Assembly (NCBI RefSeq): GCF_947488945.1
Contig: NZ_CANLBS010000009.1
Location: 62,001 to 126,000, forward strand
Direction: 5' to 3'
Length of the DNA stretch: 64,000 bases
Source of the DNA: an uncultured Streptomyces sp.
GTDB taxonomy: Bacteria; Actinomycetota; Actinomycetes; Streptomycetales; Streptomycetaceae
Program-made: the position numbers and the translations under genes
Shown here: piece after piece, positions 40,137-49,126 of the stretch
Layout of the letters: each line of letters opens with the position of its first letter
Numbering within the stretch: position 1 is the stretch's first letter
Notes under the pieces: generated by a model
Databases searched by the model: none
Told to the model about the DNA's origin: nothing
Seen by the model: only the letters and a program-made list of their open reading frames with translations

Positions 40137-40140
<4 letters not shown>
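37639..40140 (-). CDS. nuoG: NADH-quinone oxidoreductase subunit G
   Basis: 833 residues from ATG 40140 (four-base overlap with nuoF). N-terminal 2Fe-2S ferredoxin domain (PRFCDHPLLDPAGACRQC), the His-Cys3 cluster region (HPLDCPVCDKGGECPLQNQ), a 4Fe-4S pair (CVLCARC and ICPVGAL), then the extra cluster N7: CEHCAGGC followed 27 residues later by the cysteine of WVCDKG. N7 occurs in only some bacteria. The remainder is a degenerate molybdopterin-oxidoreductase domain. It forms the electron wire of the NADH module. Confidence 0.96.
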
Positions 40141-41500
<1,360 letters not shown>

Positions 41501-41501
<1 letters not shown>

Positions 41502-42370
41502 CACTCCCCCTCCTCGGCTGCGGGTCCGGCCGGGTGGTCCGGGTCGGAGGCCGATGTCTGCTGCGGTGCGTCGTGCGAGCTGAGGTGCTCGGTGGGCGAC
41601 GGGTCGTGGGGCGCGTCGTGCGGGGCGTCCTGCTGGGAGCCGCCGCGCGGGCCCACCACCCGGTGGGTGCCGCTCTCGCCCTTGGCGAGCCGGAGTCCGG
41701 CCAGCGAAGCGTGTCCCGCGCCGCCGGTCGCCGCCACTGCTCCGGGCCGCTCGTCGGGGAAGCCGGCCAGGATGCGGGCCGTCTCCTTGTACGTGCAGAG
41801 CGGGGCGCCGCGGGTGGGTTCGACGGGCCGCCCGGCGATGAGGTCGTCCACAAGCCGCGTCGCGCTCTCGGGTGTCTGGTTGTCGAAGAACTCCCAGTTG
41901 ACCATCACGACGGGCGCGAAGTCGCAGGCCGCGTTGCACTCGATGTGTTCGAGCGTGACCTTGCCGTCCGCGGTGGTCATGTCGGACCCGTCGTCCCCGA
42001 CGCCGAGGTGGCCCTTGAGCCGGTCGAAGATCTCGTCGCCGCCCATCACCGCGCACAGCGTGTTGGTGCAGACGCCGACCTGGTAGTCACCGCTCGGCCG
42101 GCGGCGGTACATCGTGTAGAAGGTCGCCACCGCGGTGACCTCCGCGGTGGTGAGGTCGAGCATCTCGGCGCAGAACGCCATGCCGGTGCGGGAGACGTAC
42201 CCCTCCTCGGACTGCACCAGGTGCAGCAGCGGCAGCAGCGCGGAGCGGCTGCCGGGGTAGCGGGCGATCACCTCCCGCGCGTCCGCTTCGAGCCGGGCGC
42301 GTACCTCTGCGGGGTACGCGGGGGCGGGGAGCTGCGGCATCCCCAGGCTGACTTCTTGAGGTGCGGTCAC
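41501..42370 (-). CDS. nuoE: NADH-quinone oxidoreductase subunit E
   Basis: 289 residues from a GTG overlapping the nuoD stop by four bases. Thioredoxin-fold 2Fe-2S subunit with ligands C101 and C106 (CTNTLC) and C145 and C149 (CNAAC), cluster N1a. The core ends near residue 205; about 80 extra residues form a D/H/P/Q-rich tail (QQDAPHDAPHDP and so on) that typical NuoE proteins lack. Confidence 0.95.
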
Positions 42371-43716
42371 CGGTCGACGCCTCCCATCACGGGGTCGATG
42401 GACGCGACGGCGACGATGACGTCGGCGACCTGGCCGCCCTCGCACATCGCCGCCATGGCCTGGAGATTGGTGAAGGACGGGTCGCGGAAGTGGACCCGGT
42501 AGGGGCGGGTCCCGCCGTCGGAGACGGTGTGCACGCCCAGTTCGCCCTTGGGCGACTCGACGGCGGTGTACGCCTGCCCGGCCGGGACCCGGAAGCCCTC
42601 GGTCACCAGCTTGAAGTGGTGGATCAGCGCCTCCATGGAGGTGCCCATGATCTTCTTGATGTGCTCCAGCGAGTTGCCGAGGCCGTCCGGTCCGAGCGCG
42701 AGCTGCGCGGGCCAGGCGATCTTCTTGTCGGCGACCATCACCGGGCCCGGCGCGAGCCGGTCGAGGCACTGCTCGACGATCCGCAGCGACTGCCGCATCT
42801 CCTCCAGCCGGATGAGGAAGCGGCCGTAGGAGTCGCAGGTGTCGGCGGTGGGCACGTCGAAGTCGTAGGTCTCGTACCCGCAGTACGGGTCGGACCTGCG
42901 CAGGTCCTGCGGCAGTCCGGCCGAGCGGAGCACCGGCCCGGTCACGCCGAGCGCCATGCAGCCGGCCAGGTCGAGATAGCCGACGTCCTTCATGCGTGCC
43001 TTGAAGATGGGGTTGCCGGTGGCGAGCTTGTCGTACTCCGGCAGGTTCTTCTTCATGGTCTTCACGAAGGAGCGGATCTGGTCGACCGCGCCCGGCGGCA
43101 GGTCCTGGGCGAGGCCGCCCGGCCGGACGAACGCGTGGTTCATCCGGAGACCGGTGATCAGCTCGAACAGGTCGAGCACCAGCTCCCGGTCGCGGAAGCC
43201 GTAGATCATGATCGTGGTGGAGCCCAGCTCCATGCCGCCGGTGGCGATGCACACCAGGTGCGAGGAGATGCGGTTGAGCTCCATCAGCAGCACGCGCAGC
43301 ACGCTCGCGCGGTCCGGGATCTGGTCCTCGATGCCGAGCAGCTTCTCGACGCCGAGGCAGTACGCCGTCTCGTTGAAGAACGGCGTCAGGTAGTCCATGC
43401 GCGTGACGAACGTGGTGCCCTGGGTCCAGTTCCGGAATTCGAGGTTCTTCTCGATGCCGGTGTGCAGGTAGCCGATGCCGCAGCGGGCCTCGGTGACGGT
43501 CTCGCCGTCGATCTCCAGGATCAGCCGCAGCACGCCGTGCGTGGACGGGTGCTGCGGACCCATGTTGACGATGATGCGTTCGTCGTCGGACTTGACCGCC
43601 GCTTCGGCGATCTCGTCCCAGTCGCCGCCGGAGACCGTGTACACGGTCCCCTCCGTCGTCTCGCGGGCGTCGGAGTACGCGGCGCCCGCCGCGGGGTGGG
43701 TGTGGGGAGTGCTCAT
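42367..43716 (-). CDS. nuoD: NADH-quinone oxidoreductase subunit D
   Basis: 449 residues. The 49-kDa subunit that lines the quinone site next to NuoB. Hallmarks: VNMGPQHPSTHGVLRL with the quinone-site His, GYLHTGIEKNLE, RMDYLTPFFNE and the C-terminal VIVAVASIDPVMGGVDR. ATG overlaps the nuoC stop by one base (TGATG). It is the only NuoD visible in the window, which matters for the second locus that lacks one. Confidence 0.97.
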   Translation of the reverse strand: MSTPHTHPAAGAAYSDARETTEGTVYTVSGGDWDEIAEAAVKSDDERIIVNMGPQHPSTHGVLRLILEIDGETVTEARCGIGYLHTGIEKNLEFRNWTQGTTFVTRMDYLTPFFNETAYCLGVEKLLGIEDQIPDRASVLRVLLMELNRISSHLVCIATGGMELGSTTIMIYGFRDRELVLDLFELITGLRMNHAFVRPGGLAQDLPPGAVDQIRSFVKTMKKNLPEYDKLATGNPIFKARMKDVGYLDLAGCMALGVTGPVLRSAGLPQDLRRSDPYCGYETYDFDVPTADTCDSYGRFLIRLEEMRQSLRIVEQCLDRLAPGPVMVADKKIAWPAQLALGPDGLGNSLEHIKKIMGTSMEALIHHFKLVTEGFRVPAGQAYTAVESPKGELGVHTVSDGGTRPYRVHFRDPSFTNLQAMAAMCEGGQVADVIVAVASIDPVMGGVDR

Positions 43717-44432
43717 CAGGAGTACGACCTCCGCTGGTCCGGAGCCGGGATCTGGGCGCCCTTGTACTCGATGGCGATGCCGCCGAGCGGGTAGTCCTTG
43801 CGCTGCGGGTGGCCCTGCCAGTCGTCCGGCATCATGATCCGGGTGAGGGCGGGGTGCCCGTCGAAGACGAGCCCGAAGAAGTCGTAGGTCTCGCGCTCGT
43901 GCCAGTCGTTGGTCGGATAGACCTCGACCAGGGACGGGACGTGCGGGTCGCTGTCCGGGGCGGACACCTCCAGCCGGATGAGCCGTCCGTGGGTGAGCGA
44001 CCGCAGGTGGTAGACGGCGTGCAGCTCGCGGCCCTCGTCGCCGAGGAAGTGGACGCCGCTGACGCCGGTGCAGAGCTCGAAGCGGAGCGCCGGGTCGTCG
44101 CGCAGGGTGCGGGCGACGGTGAGCAGGTGCTCGCGGGCGACGTGGAAGGTCAGCTCGCCCCGGTCGACGACCGTCCGTTCGACGGCCTCCTCCGGGACCA
44201 GTCCCTGTTCCTCCAGGGCGCCTTCGAGTTCGTCGGCCACCTCGTCGAACCACCCGCCGTACGGGCGGGGGGTCGCGCCGGGCAGCGTCACCGTACGGAC
44301 GAGACCGCCGTAACCGGAGGTGTCGCCGCCGTTGTTCGCGCCGAACATCCCCCTGCGCACCCGGATGACCTCGCCGGAGTCCTCGCGCGGGGCGGGCAGG
44401 GCGCCCTCGCGGCCGTCGTCGTTCCCGCTCAT
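43716..44432 (-). CDS. nuoC: NADH-quinone oxidoreductase subunit C
   Basis: 238 residues, 30-kDa subunit. Signature YPTNDWHERETYDFFGLVFD and RKDYPLGG near the C-terminus. Separate from NuoD (not fused). An N-terminal G-rich segment (about 1-60) precedes the conserved fold. Four-base overlap with nuoB. Confidence 0.96.
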   Translation of the reverse strand: MSGNDDGREGALPAPREDSGEVIRVRRGMFGANNGGDTSGYGGLVRTVTLPGATPRPYGGWFDEVADELEGALEEQGLVPEEAVERTVVDRGELTFHVAREHLLTVARTLRDDPALRFELCTGVSGVHFLGDEGRELHAVYHLRSLTHGRLIRLEVSAPDSDPHVPSLVEVYPTNDWHERETYDFFGLVFDGHPALTRIMMPDDWQGHPQRKDYPLGGIAIEYKGAQIPAPDQRRSYS

Positions 44433-44983
44433 CGCAGCAGCCCCTTCATCTCGATCAGGGGCAGCGCGTTGAGCGCCGCTTCCTCAGCCTCACGGGCGGC
44501 CTCCTCGGCGTTGACCCCGAGCTTGGAGCCCTGGATCTTCTCGTGGAGCTTGAGGATCGCGTCGATCAGCATCTCGGGGCGGGGCGGACACCCCGGCAGG
44601 TAGATGTCCACCGGCACGATGTGGTCGACGCCCTGAACGATCGCGTAGTTGTTGAACATCCCGCCCGAGGACGCGCACACGCCCATCGAGATGACCCACT
44701 TGGGGTTCGGCATCTGGTCGTAGACCTGCCGCAGCACCGGTGCCATCTTCTGGCTGACCCGTCCCGCGACGATCATCAGGTCGGCCTGCCGGGGCGAGCC
44801 CCGGAAGACCTCCATGCCGAATCGCGCGAGGTCGTACCGTCCGGCGCCGGTCGTCATCATCTCGATGGCGCAGCAGGCGAGTCCGAAGGTGGCGGGGAAG
44901 ACGGAGGACTTCCGCACCCAGCCGGCGGCCTGCTCGACAGTGGTCAGTACGAAGCCGCTCGGCAGCTTCTCTTCGATTCCCAT
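44429..44983 (-). CDS. nuoB: NADH-quinone oxidoreductase subunit B
   Basis: 184 residues. Cluster N2 ligands: C37 and C38 (FGLACCAIEM), C103 (SMGVCASSGG) and C132 (LPGCPPRPE). Starts 18 bases after the nuoA stop and overlaps nuoC by four bases. Confidence 0.97.
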   Translation of the reverse strand: MGIEEKLPSGFVLTTVEQAAGWVRKSSVFPATFGLACCAIEMMTTGAGRYDLARFGMEVFRGSPRQADLMIVAGRVSQKMAPVLRQVYDQMPNPKWVISMGVCASSGGMFNNYAIVQGVDHIVPVDIYLPGCPPRPEMLIDAILKLHEKIQGSKLGVNAEEAAREAEEAALNALPLIEMKGLLR

Positions 44984-45001
44984 GGTGTGCCCCTCAGCCC
45001 C

Positions 45002-45361
45002 TCAGTCCCATTCCAGGCCGCCGCGACGCCACACGTAGGCGTAGGCGACGAAGACGGTGAGCACGAAGAGCAGCATCTCCACGAGCCCGAAGATCCCCAG
45101 GGCGTCGAAGGAGACCGCCCAGGGGTAGAGGAAGACGATCTCGATGTCGAAGACGATGAACAGCATCGCCGTCAGGTAGTACTTGATCGGGAAGCGGCCG
45201 CCGCCGGCCGGAGTGGGGGTGGGTTCGATACCGCACTCGTACGCTTCGAGCTTTGCCCGGTTGTACCGCTTGGGGCCGATAAGCGTGGCCATGACCACGG
45301 AAAAGATCGCAAACCCTGCCCCGAGGGCGCCGAGCACGAGGATGGGCGCGTAGGCATTCAC
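45002..45361 (-). CDS. nuoA: NADH-quinone oxidoreductase subunit A
   Basis: 119 residues from a GTG at 45361, chosen because GGAAGGAGCGAGGAG lies just upstream and the length matches the family; the frame is open to 45475 but that part carries the promoter and Rex site. Three membrane helices, the loop LEAYECGIEPTPTP and FDIEIVFLYPWA. First gene of the 14-gene operon. Confidence 0.96.
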   Translation of the reverse strand: MNAYAPILVLGALGAGFAIFSVVMATLIGPKRYNRAKLEAYECGIEPTPTPAGGGRFPIKYYLTAMLFIVFDIEIVFLYPWAVSFDALGIFGLVEMLLFVLTVFVAYAYVWRRGGLEWD

Positions 45362-45441
45362 GCTCCTCGCTCCTTCCAGTCGTCCTTGACCGTTGGACCG
45401 CATCGGGCGACCGGCTCGCCGCCTCAGCAAGATCGTGCATA

Positions 45442-45457
45442 TGTGAGGCAGTTCACA
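45442..45457. promoter_or_regulatory. Rex operator (ROP) of the nuo operon
   Basis: On the minus strand TGTGAACTGCCTCACA matches the Rex consensus TGTGAACNNNTTCACA at all but one defined position. It lies about 80 bases before the nuoA start and just downstream of a -10 hexamer. Rex, the NADH/NAD+-sensing repressor, is known to control nuo in Streptomyces coelicolor, so high NADH would relieve repression here. Confidence 0.85.
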
Positions 45458-45473
45458 AGCCCGACTGCCCCGC

Positions 45474-45479
45474 ATCCTA
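45474..45479 (-). promoter_or_regulatory. candidate nuoA -10 element
   Basis: TAGGAT on the minus strand; transcription would begin near 45467, placing the Rex site at about +10 to +26, where bound Rex would block elongation or open-complex escape. No clear -35 is seen. Confidence 0.45.
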
Positions 45480-45678
45480 TGCCTGCGATCCTGTGATCTG
45501 CGACACGGGGTACAGCCCCGTCTTTGTGACCTCCACCACCTGACGAACGATCATGAAGTCGGATGAGTGGCGATCTTCGTACGCGAAGCGCCCGAGTGAT
45601 CACCAGAGGTGACAATCGGACGGGTTACCCCTGGTCAACCGGGTGGTGGCCTATCAAGTACCGACCCGCAACGCAAAA

Positions 45679-45708
45679 TTGGAGATGGACTCGGCCAAGT
45701 GATATAGG
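45679..45708 (+). promoter_or_regulatory. candidate sigma-70-type promoter
   Basis: TTGGAG (45679-45684) and TATAGG (45703-45708) with an 18-base spacer, one of the better promoter matches in the window. Start near 45715. The transcript would open with a CCACCC/GGGTGG hairpin (about 45727-45744). Confidence 0.5.
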
Positions 45709-45757
45709 AAGCGGCCGGAATTGGGACCACCCGAACGAGGGTGGCCGGGGGACGTAC

Positions 45758-46066
45758 ATGGACAACTCCGCGCACAAAGGCTTTTCGGGCCCCCGTCTCT
45801 CCTCCGGGAGAGGCACAGAGAGGCGCGGAGGGGCCCACGCCGCCCCGCGCGATCCGGACAGCCGGCAGCCCGGCGGGCCGTCGCCGGGCCACCGGACCCC
45901 GCGCGTTCGGGCCGTCGCCGCCGGCACGTCCGGGCGACCGTTCCGTGACCCCGCCGCGACCTCTCCGCGATCTCCTCGCGACCCGACCGCCGCCCCGGAA
46001 GCCGACCTCGTGAAGGGAAGAACGAGCGCGGCGGGGTCCCTCCTTCACAGGGGATGCACACAGTGA
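45758..46066 (+). CDS. possible small ORF in the nuoA-NlpC intergenic region
   Basis: 102 codons from an ATG preceded by GGGGGAC seven bases upstream, downstream of a good promoter. The peptide is rich in R, P, S, G and A with no recognisable domain, and third-position GC is about 80 percent, lower than neighbouring genes; it also uses AAA, TTT, AGA and ACA. It may be a leader RNA rather than a gene. Confidence 0.22.
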   Translation: MDNSAHKGFSGPRLSSGRGTERRGGAHAAPRDPDSRQPGGPSPGHRTPRVRAVAAGTSGRPFRDPAATSPRSPRDPTAAPEADLVKGRTSAAGSLLHRGCTQ

Positions 46067-46252
46067 GCTGCGTCACGCGCACAGGGGTGGCTGAAGTGGC
46101 GAGGTTGGCCAACGGTGTGAACGGATGGTAAGTGGTGGGCAATTCGGGCGTATTGCCGAAAAGCAATGATCACGGCCCCGATCGCCCCTGTCCGTTTTGC
46201 CCGTTACGGCGTCAATAAGGCCGCGCAGCAAGCGGATTACAGGATTCCGGAC

Positions 46253-46268
46253 GTAACTGTGTCGCAAC
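46253..46268 (+). promoter_or_regulatory. MtrA-like direct repeat before the endopeptidase gene
   Basis: GTAAC (46253-46257), six bases, GCAAC (46264-46268), 47 bases before the ATG. MtrA boxes are GTAAC-type direct repeats with six-base spacing, and MtrA controls cell-wall hydrolase genes in actinobacteria. One mismatch in the second half-site. Confidence 0.35.
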
Positions 46269-46314
46269 ACACGTTTCTTGAAGGGACCCCGGAACCCCTG
46301 GTAGCCGTAGAGCC

Positions 46315-47178
46315 ATGTCCCACACCGCTCAGATACCCAGCCACCGGAAGCCCCGCCAGCGCGCATCGAAGACGGCGCTGCGTGCGGGAGTTGCCGGCGG
46401 CGTGCTCAGCACCCTCGCGATCGCAGGCGCCGCCGGACCGGCCCAGGCCGAGCCGGTGACCCAGACCATCGAGATGCCGACCATCACGGCCGACCTCTCC
46501 ACCTCCGTCGCCGCGTCGGCGCAGGCGACCCAGCAGGTCGCCCTCGACCTCCAGACGCACGCCCAGGAGGAGGCCGCCGCGACGACCGCGGCGAAGGCCG
46601 CCAAGGCCGCCAAGGCGGACGCCGACCGCGAGGCCGCCGCGAAGAAGAAGGCCGCCGCCGAGGCGAAGGCCAAGGCCGAGGCGAAGGCGGAAGCCGCCGA
46701 GCGCGCCTCCCGCAGCGCCGCGCGCACCACGCTCAGCGCCTCTTCCTCCGGTTCCTCCTCTTCCTCGGGCACGACGGCGACCGCCACGGCCGCCTCGTCC
46801 TCCTCGTCTTCCTCTGCCGTCTCGGGCTCCGCCGCCGCCATCGTGGCGTTCGCCAAGGCGCAGGTCGGCGACGCGTACGTCGCCGGTGGCACCGGCCCCA
46901 ACTCGTGGGACTGCTCGGGCCTCGTGCAGGCCGCGTACGCCCAGGCGGGCGTCAGCCTGCCGCGCGTCTCCCAGGACCAGTCGGTCGCGGGCACCCAGGT
47001 CTCCCTGGGCAGCCTCCAGGCCGGCGACATCCTGTACTGGGGCAGCGCCGGCAGCGCGTACCACGTGGCGATCTACGTGGGTGACGGCCAGTTCGTCGGC
47101 GCGCAGAACTCCAGCACCGGCACCGTGCTCCGCGACATGAGCTACGACCAGCCGACCGGCGCGGTCCGCGTTCTCTGA
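46315..47178 (+). CDS. secreted NlpC/P60 (C40) peptidoglycan endopeptidase
   Basis: 287 residues. Sec signal peptide: basic HRKPRQRASKTALRAG, hydrophobic core about 25-40, likely cleavage after AQA (about 45). Residues 60-140 form an A/K/E-rich coiled coil of the type seen in RipA-like hydrolases, then a serine-rich linker (about 140-172), then the catalytic domain: Cys200 in SWDCSGLV and His250 in AYHVAIYVGDG. Cleaves peptide cross-links of peptidoglycan outside the cell. No good Shine-Dalgarno sequence precedes the ATG. Monocistronic, with a strong terminator 45 bases after the stop. Confidence 0.93.
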   Translation: MSHTAQIPSHRKPRQRASKTALRAGVAGGVLSTLAIAGAAGPAQAEPVTQTIEMPTITADLSTSVAASAQATQQVALDLQTHAQEEAAATTAAKAAKAAKADADREAAAKKKAAAEAKAKAEAKAEAAERASRSAARTTLSASSSGSSSSSGTTATATAASSSSSSSAVSGSAAAIVAFAKAQVGDAYVAGGTGPNSWDCSGLVQAAYAQAGVSLPRVSQDQSVAGTQVSLGSLQAGDILYWGSAGSAYHVAIYVGDGQFVGAQNSSTGTVLRDMSYDQPTGAVRVL

Positions 47179-47223
47179 TTCACAAGCTCGGCGCGGACCC
47201 TCCCCGGGGCCCCGCCGGGTCAG

Positions 47224-47271
47224 GGCCCGAGGGCCGTCGCTCCCCCGCTCGGGAGCGACGGCCCTCGGGCC
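47224..47271 (+). terminator. strong terminator after the endopeptidase gene
   Basis: Perfect 21-bp stem (47224-47244 with 47251-47271), 6-base loop, then TTT. Confidence 0.92.
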
Positions 47272-47313
47272 TTTCGCGCGACGGCGCCCACCCGAACCGA
47301 CTACTGTGCCCGG

Positions 47314-47808
47314 ATGATGGCGGCCGACGAGGTACTGGCGGTACTGGCGACGCTGCGGCGGGCGGGGGTTGCCGTGCACGTCGGCGGCGGCTGGGGCGTG
47401 GACGCCCTGCTCGGCAGGCAGACCCGCGCCCACCGGGACCTGGACCTGATGTTCGCCGCGGAGCACGAGGCCGAGGCCCTGGCGGCGCTCGCGGCCGCCG
47501 GGTACCGGGAGAGCCTCGACCAGCGGCCCGTACGCTTCGTGGTCACCGGCCCCGCGGGCCGGGAAGTGGACCTCCACCCCCTGGTCTTCGCCCCGGACGG
47601 CTCCGCCCTCCAGGCGTCCTTCGACCCGGAACGGCCGTTCGCCTACCCGGCCGCCTGCTTCGTGGCCGGAACCATCGGCGGCGAGGCCGTCCCGTGCCTC
47701 TCGCCCGAACAGCAGGCGTACTTCCACCAGGGCTACGAACCGACCGACCGCGACCACCACGACATGGCGGCGCTCCGGGACGCGTTCGGGATCGCGACGC
47801 ACTTCTGA
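47314..47808 (+). CDS. aminoglycoside/lincosamide-type nucleotidyltransferase
   Basis: 164 residues. The nucleotidyltransferase core reads VHVGGGWGVDALLGRQTRAH then RDLDLMF, with the metal-binding Asp42 and Asp44 after the invariant GGW-DAL-G motif, as in ANT(2'')- and Lnu(A)-type drug-inactivating enzymes. Later EVDLHPL supplies the third acidic residue and SPEQQAYFHQGYEPTDRDHHD closes the fold. It probably transfers AMP to a hydroxyl of a small molecule; the substrate, and whether it gives resistance, is not known. Single gene just before a MerR regulator. Confidence 0.82.
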   Translation: MMAADEVLAVLATLRRAGVAVHVGGGWGVDALLGRQTRAHRDLDLMFAAEHEAEALAALAAAGYRESLDQRPVRFVVTGPAGREVDLHPLVFAPDGSALQASFDPERPFAYPAACFVAGTIGGEAVPCLSPEQQAYFHQGYEPTDRDHHDMAALRDAFGIATHF

Positions 47809-47897
47809 GGACGGAAGCCGGGCACCCGGCCGACGGGCGGCGCTGCGCGGAATCCCGCCCGGCGGACGCCCGGGACGGGTCCGGCCGGGACAAGGCC

Positions 47898-47928
47898 TTG
47901 AGCCTCCAGTGACTGGAGACAGCAGAGT
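47898..47928 (+). promoter_or_regulatory. MerR-type promoter/operator with 19-bp spacer
   Basis: TTGAGC (47898-47903) and CAGAGT (47923-47928) are separated by 19 bases. The spacer holds the perfect palindrome CTCCAGT-G-ACTGGAG (47904-47918). This is the layout of promoters activated by MerR-family proteins, here probably autoregulated. The predicted start site falls on or next to the ATG at 47936, so the mRNA may be leaderless. Confidence 0.7.
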
Positions 47929-47935
47929 GGGGGAC

Positions 47936-48874
47936 ATGGACGCTACGACCCTCTACTCGATCGGGGAGCTCTCCCGGCGGACCGGCTTGTCCGTGAGGAC
48001 CATCCGGTTCTACTCCGATTCGGGGGTGGTAGCACCGACCACCCGTACTCCCGCCGGCTACCGGCTCTACGACCTCGACGCCCTGCGTCGTCTGGAACTG
48101 CTCCGCACACTGCGCGAGTTGGGCATGGACCTGGCCACGATCCAACGGGTACTGAACCGCGAGCTCCCGGTGGCGGAAGTCGCCGCCGCGCACGCCGACG
48201 TCCTGGACGTGCAGATCCGGATGCTGCACATGCGCCGGAGCGTTCTGCGGGTCGTGGCCGGACGGGGGTCCAGTCCCGAGGAGACGACGCTCATGCACAG
48301 GCTCACGCAGTTGTCCGGCCAGGAACGCCGACGTGTGCTCGACGATTTCATGGAGGGCGCCTTCGGCACGGTGGACGCCGACCCGACCGCGGTGGCCATG
48401 GTTCGCGCTGCCACGCCCGACCTCCCCGGCGATCCGACCAGCGAGCAGGTCGCCGCGTGGGCGGAGATCGTCGAGCTGGTCGGCGACGAGGATTTCCGTG
48501 CCCGGATGCGCCGGGCGGTCGCGGGTCGGGTCGCCCGGCTCCCGCTCGCCATCGAACGCGATGCCGGCGAGGAACTGATGGAATTCACCCGTCGGAAGGC
48601 GGCCGAAGCAACCGGGGCGGGCATGGACCCGCGCAGCGACAGCGCCGCACCCGTCATCGACGACCTCGTGCACCGCTTCGCCGAGGTGTTCGGGCGCACC
48701 CCGGACACCGAGTTCCGGGACTGGATGGCGCAGCAGTTCGAAGAGGCGCACGATCCGCGGGTGGACCGGTACTGGCGGCTGGTGTGGATCGTCAACGGCT
48801 GGCAGGTGGTACCGCAGCTGATCCCGGTGTACTCCTGGCTCATTCAGGCTCTGCGACATGGGCGTGCCGCATAG
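47936..48874 (+). CDS. MerR-family transcriptional regulator with large C-terminal domain
   Basis: 312 residues from ATG 47936; the GTG at 47909 lies inside the operator and is rejected. The winged helix at the N-terminus reads YSIGELSRRTGLSVRTIRFY and YRLYDLDALRRLELLRTLRE, followed by a dimerisation helix (about 75-115). The C-terminal 180 residues are helical and contain WLIQALRHGRAA at the end, with YWRLVWIVNGWQ before it; the ligand is not recognisable. No cysteine pattern for metal binding is seen, so a small organic ligand is likelier than a metal. Confidence 0.88.
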   Translation: MDATTLYSIGELSRRTGLSVRTIRFYSDSGVVAPTTRTPAGYRLYDLDALRRLELLRTLRELGMDLATIQRVLNRELPVAEVAAAHADVLDVQIRMLHMRRSVLRVVAGRGSSPEETTLMHRLTQLSGQERRRVLDDFMEGAFGTVDADPTAVAMVRAATPDLPGDPTSEQVAAWAEIVELVGDEDFRARMRRAVAGRVARLPLAIERDAGEELMEFTRRKAAEATGAGMDPRSDSAAPVIDDLVHRFAEVFGRTPDTEFRDWMAQQFEEAHDPRVDRYWRLVWIVNGWQVVPQLIPVYSWLIQALRHGRAA

Positions 48875-49126
48875 TCACCGCACCGGGCATTCCGAGAGAT
48901 CGAATGCGGGCATGGGCCGAGGGTGCCCCGCGCCGAGGGCCGACCAACGGCCTGGACACCCTTGCCCTTGCCCTTGCGCGTACCCGTGCCTTGGCCCTCG
49001 CCACCGGCTCCGCACGATCCGGGCACCGGGCGTCATTCCCACTGCCGCGATCGCCCGCTCCGGCACGTTCTCCGGGCCGGGCCCCGGCCTCCGCCCCCGG
49101 CCTCCCGGAAGCCGGCTCCACCGCCC

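Larger units (their letters stand above)
45480..46314. other. 835-bp divergent leader region between nuoA and the NlpC/P60 gene
   Basis: No confident gene. It holds a good plus-strand promoter at 45679-45708, a weak 102-codon reading frame from 45758, a 25-codon frame at 46054-46131 (ATG right after CAGGGG) that ends before the endopeptidase gene, and an AT-richer segment (46130-46300) likely carrying the endopeptidase promoter. A c-di-AMP (ydaO) riboswitch, common before such genes, was looked for and not found. Confidence 0.5.

Noticed and set aside
45480..46314. c-di-AMP (ydaO) riboswitch before the NlpC/P60 gene
   Set aside because: Such riboswitches precede many actinobacterial wall-hydrolase genes, but the conserved GGGGGACCCA-type core was not found.
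47909..47935. GTG start at 47909 for the MerR gene
   Set aside because: It falls inside the operator palindrome, upstream of the predicted transcription start.
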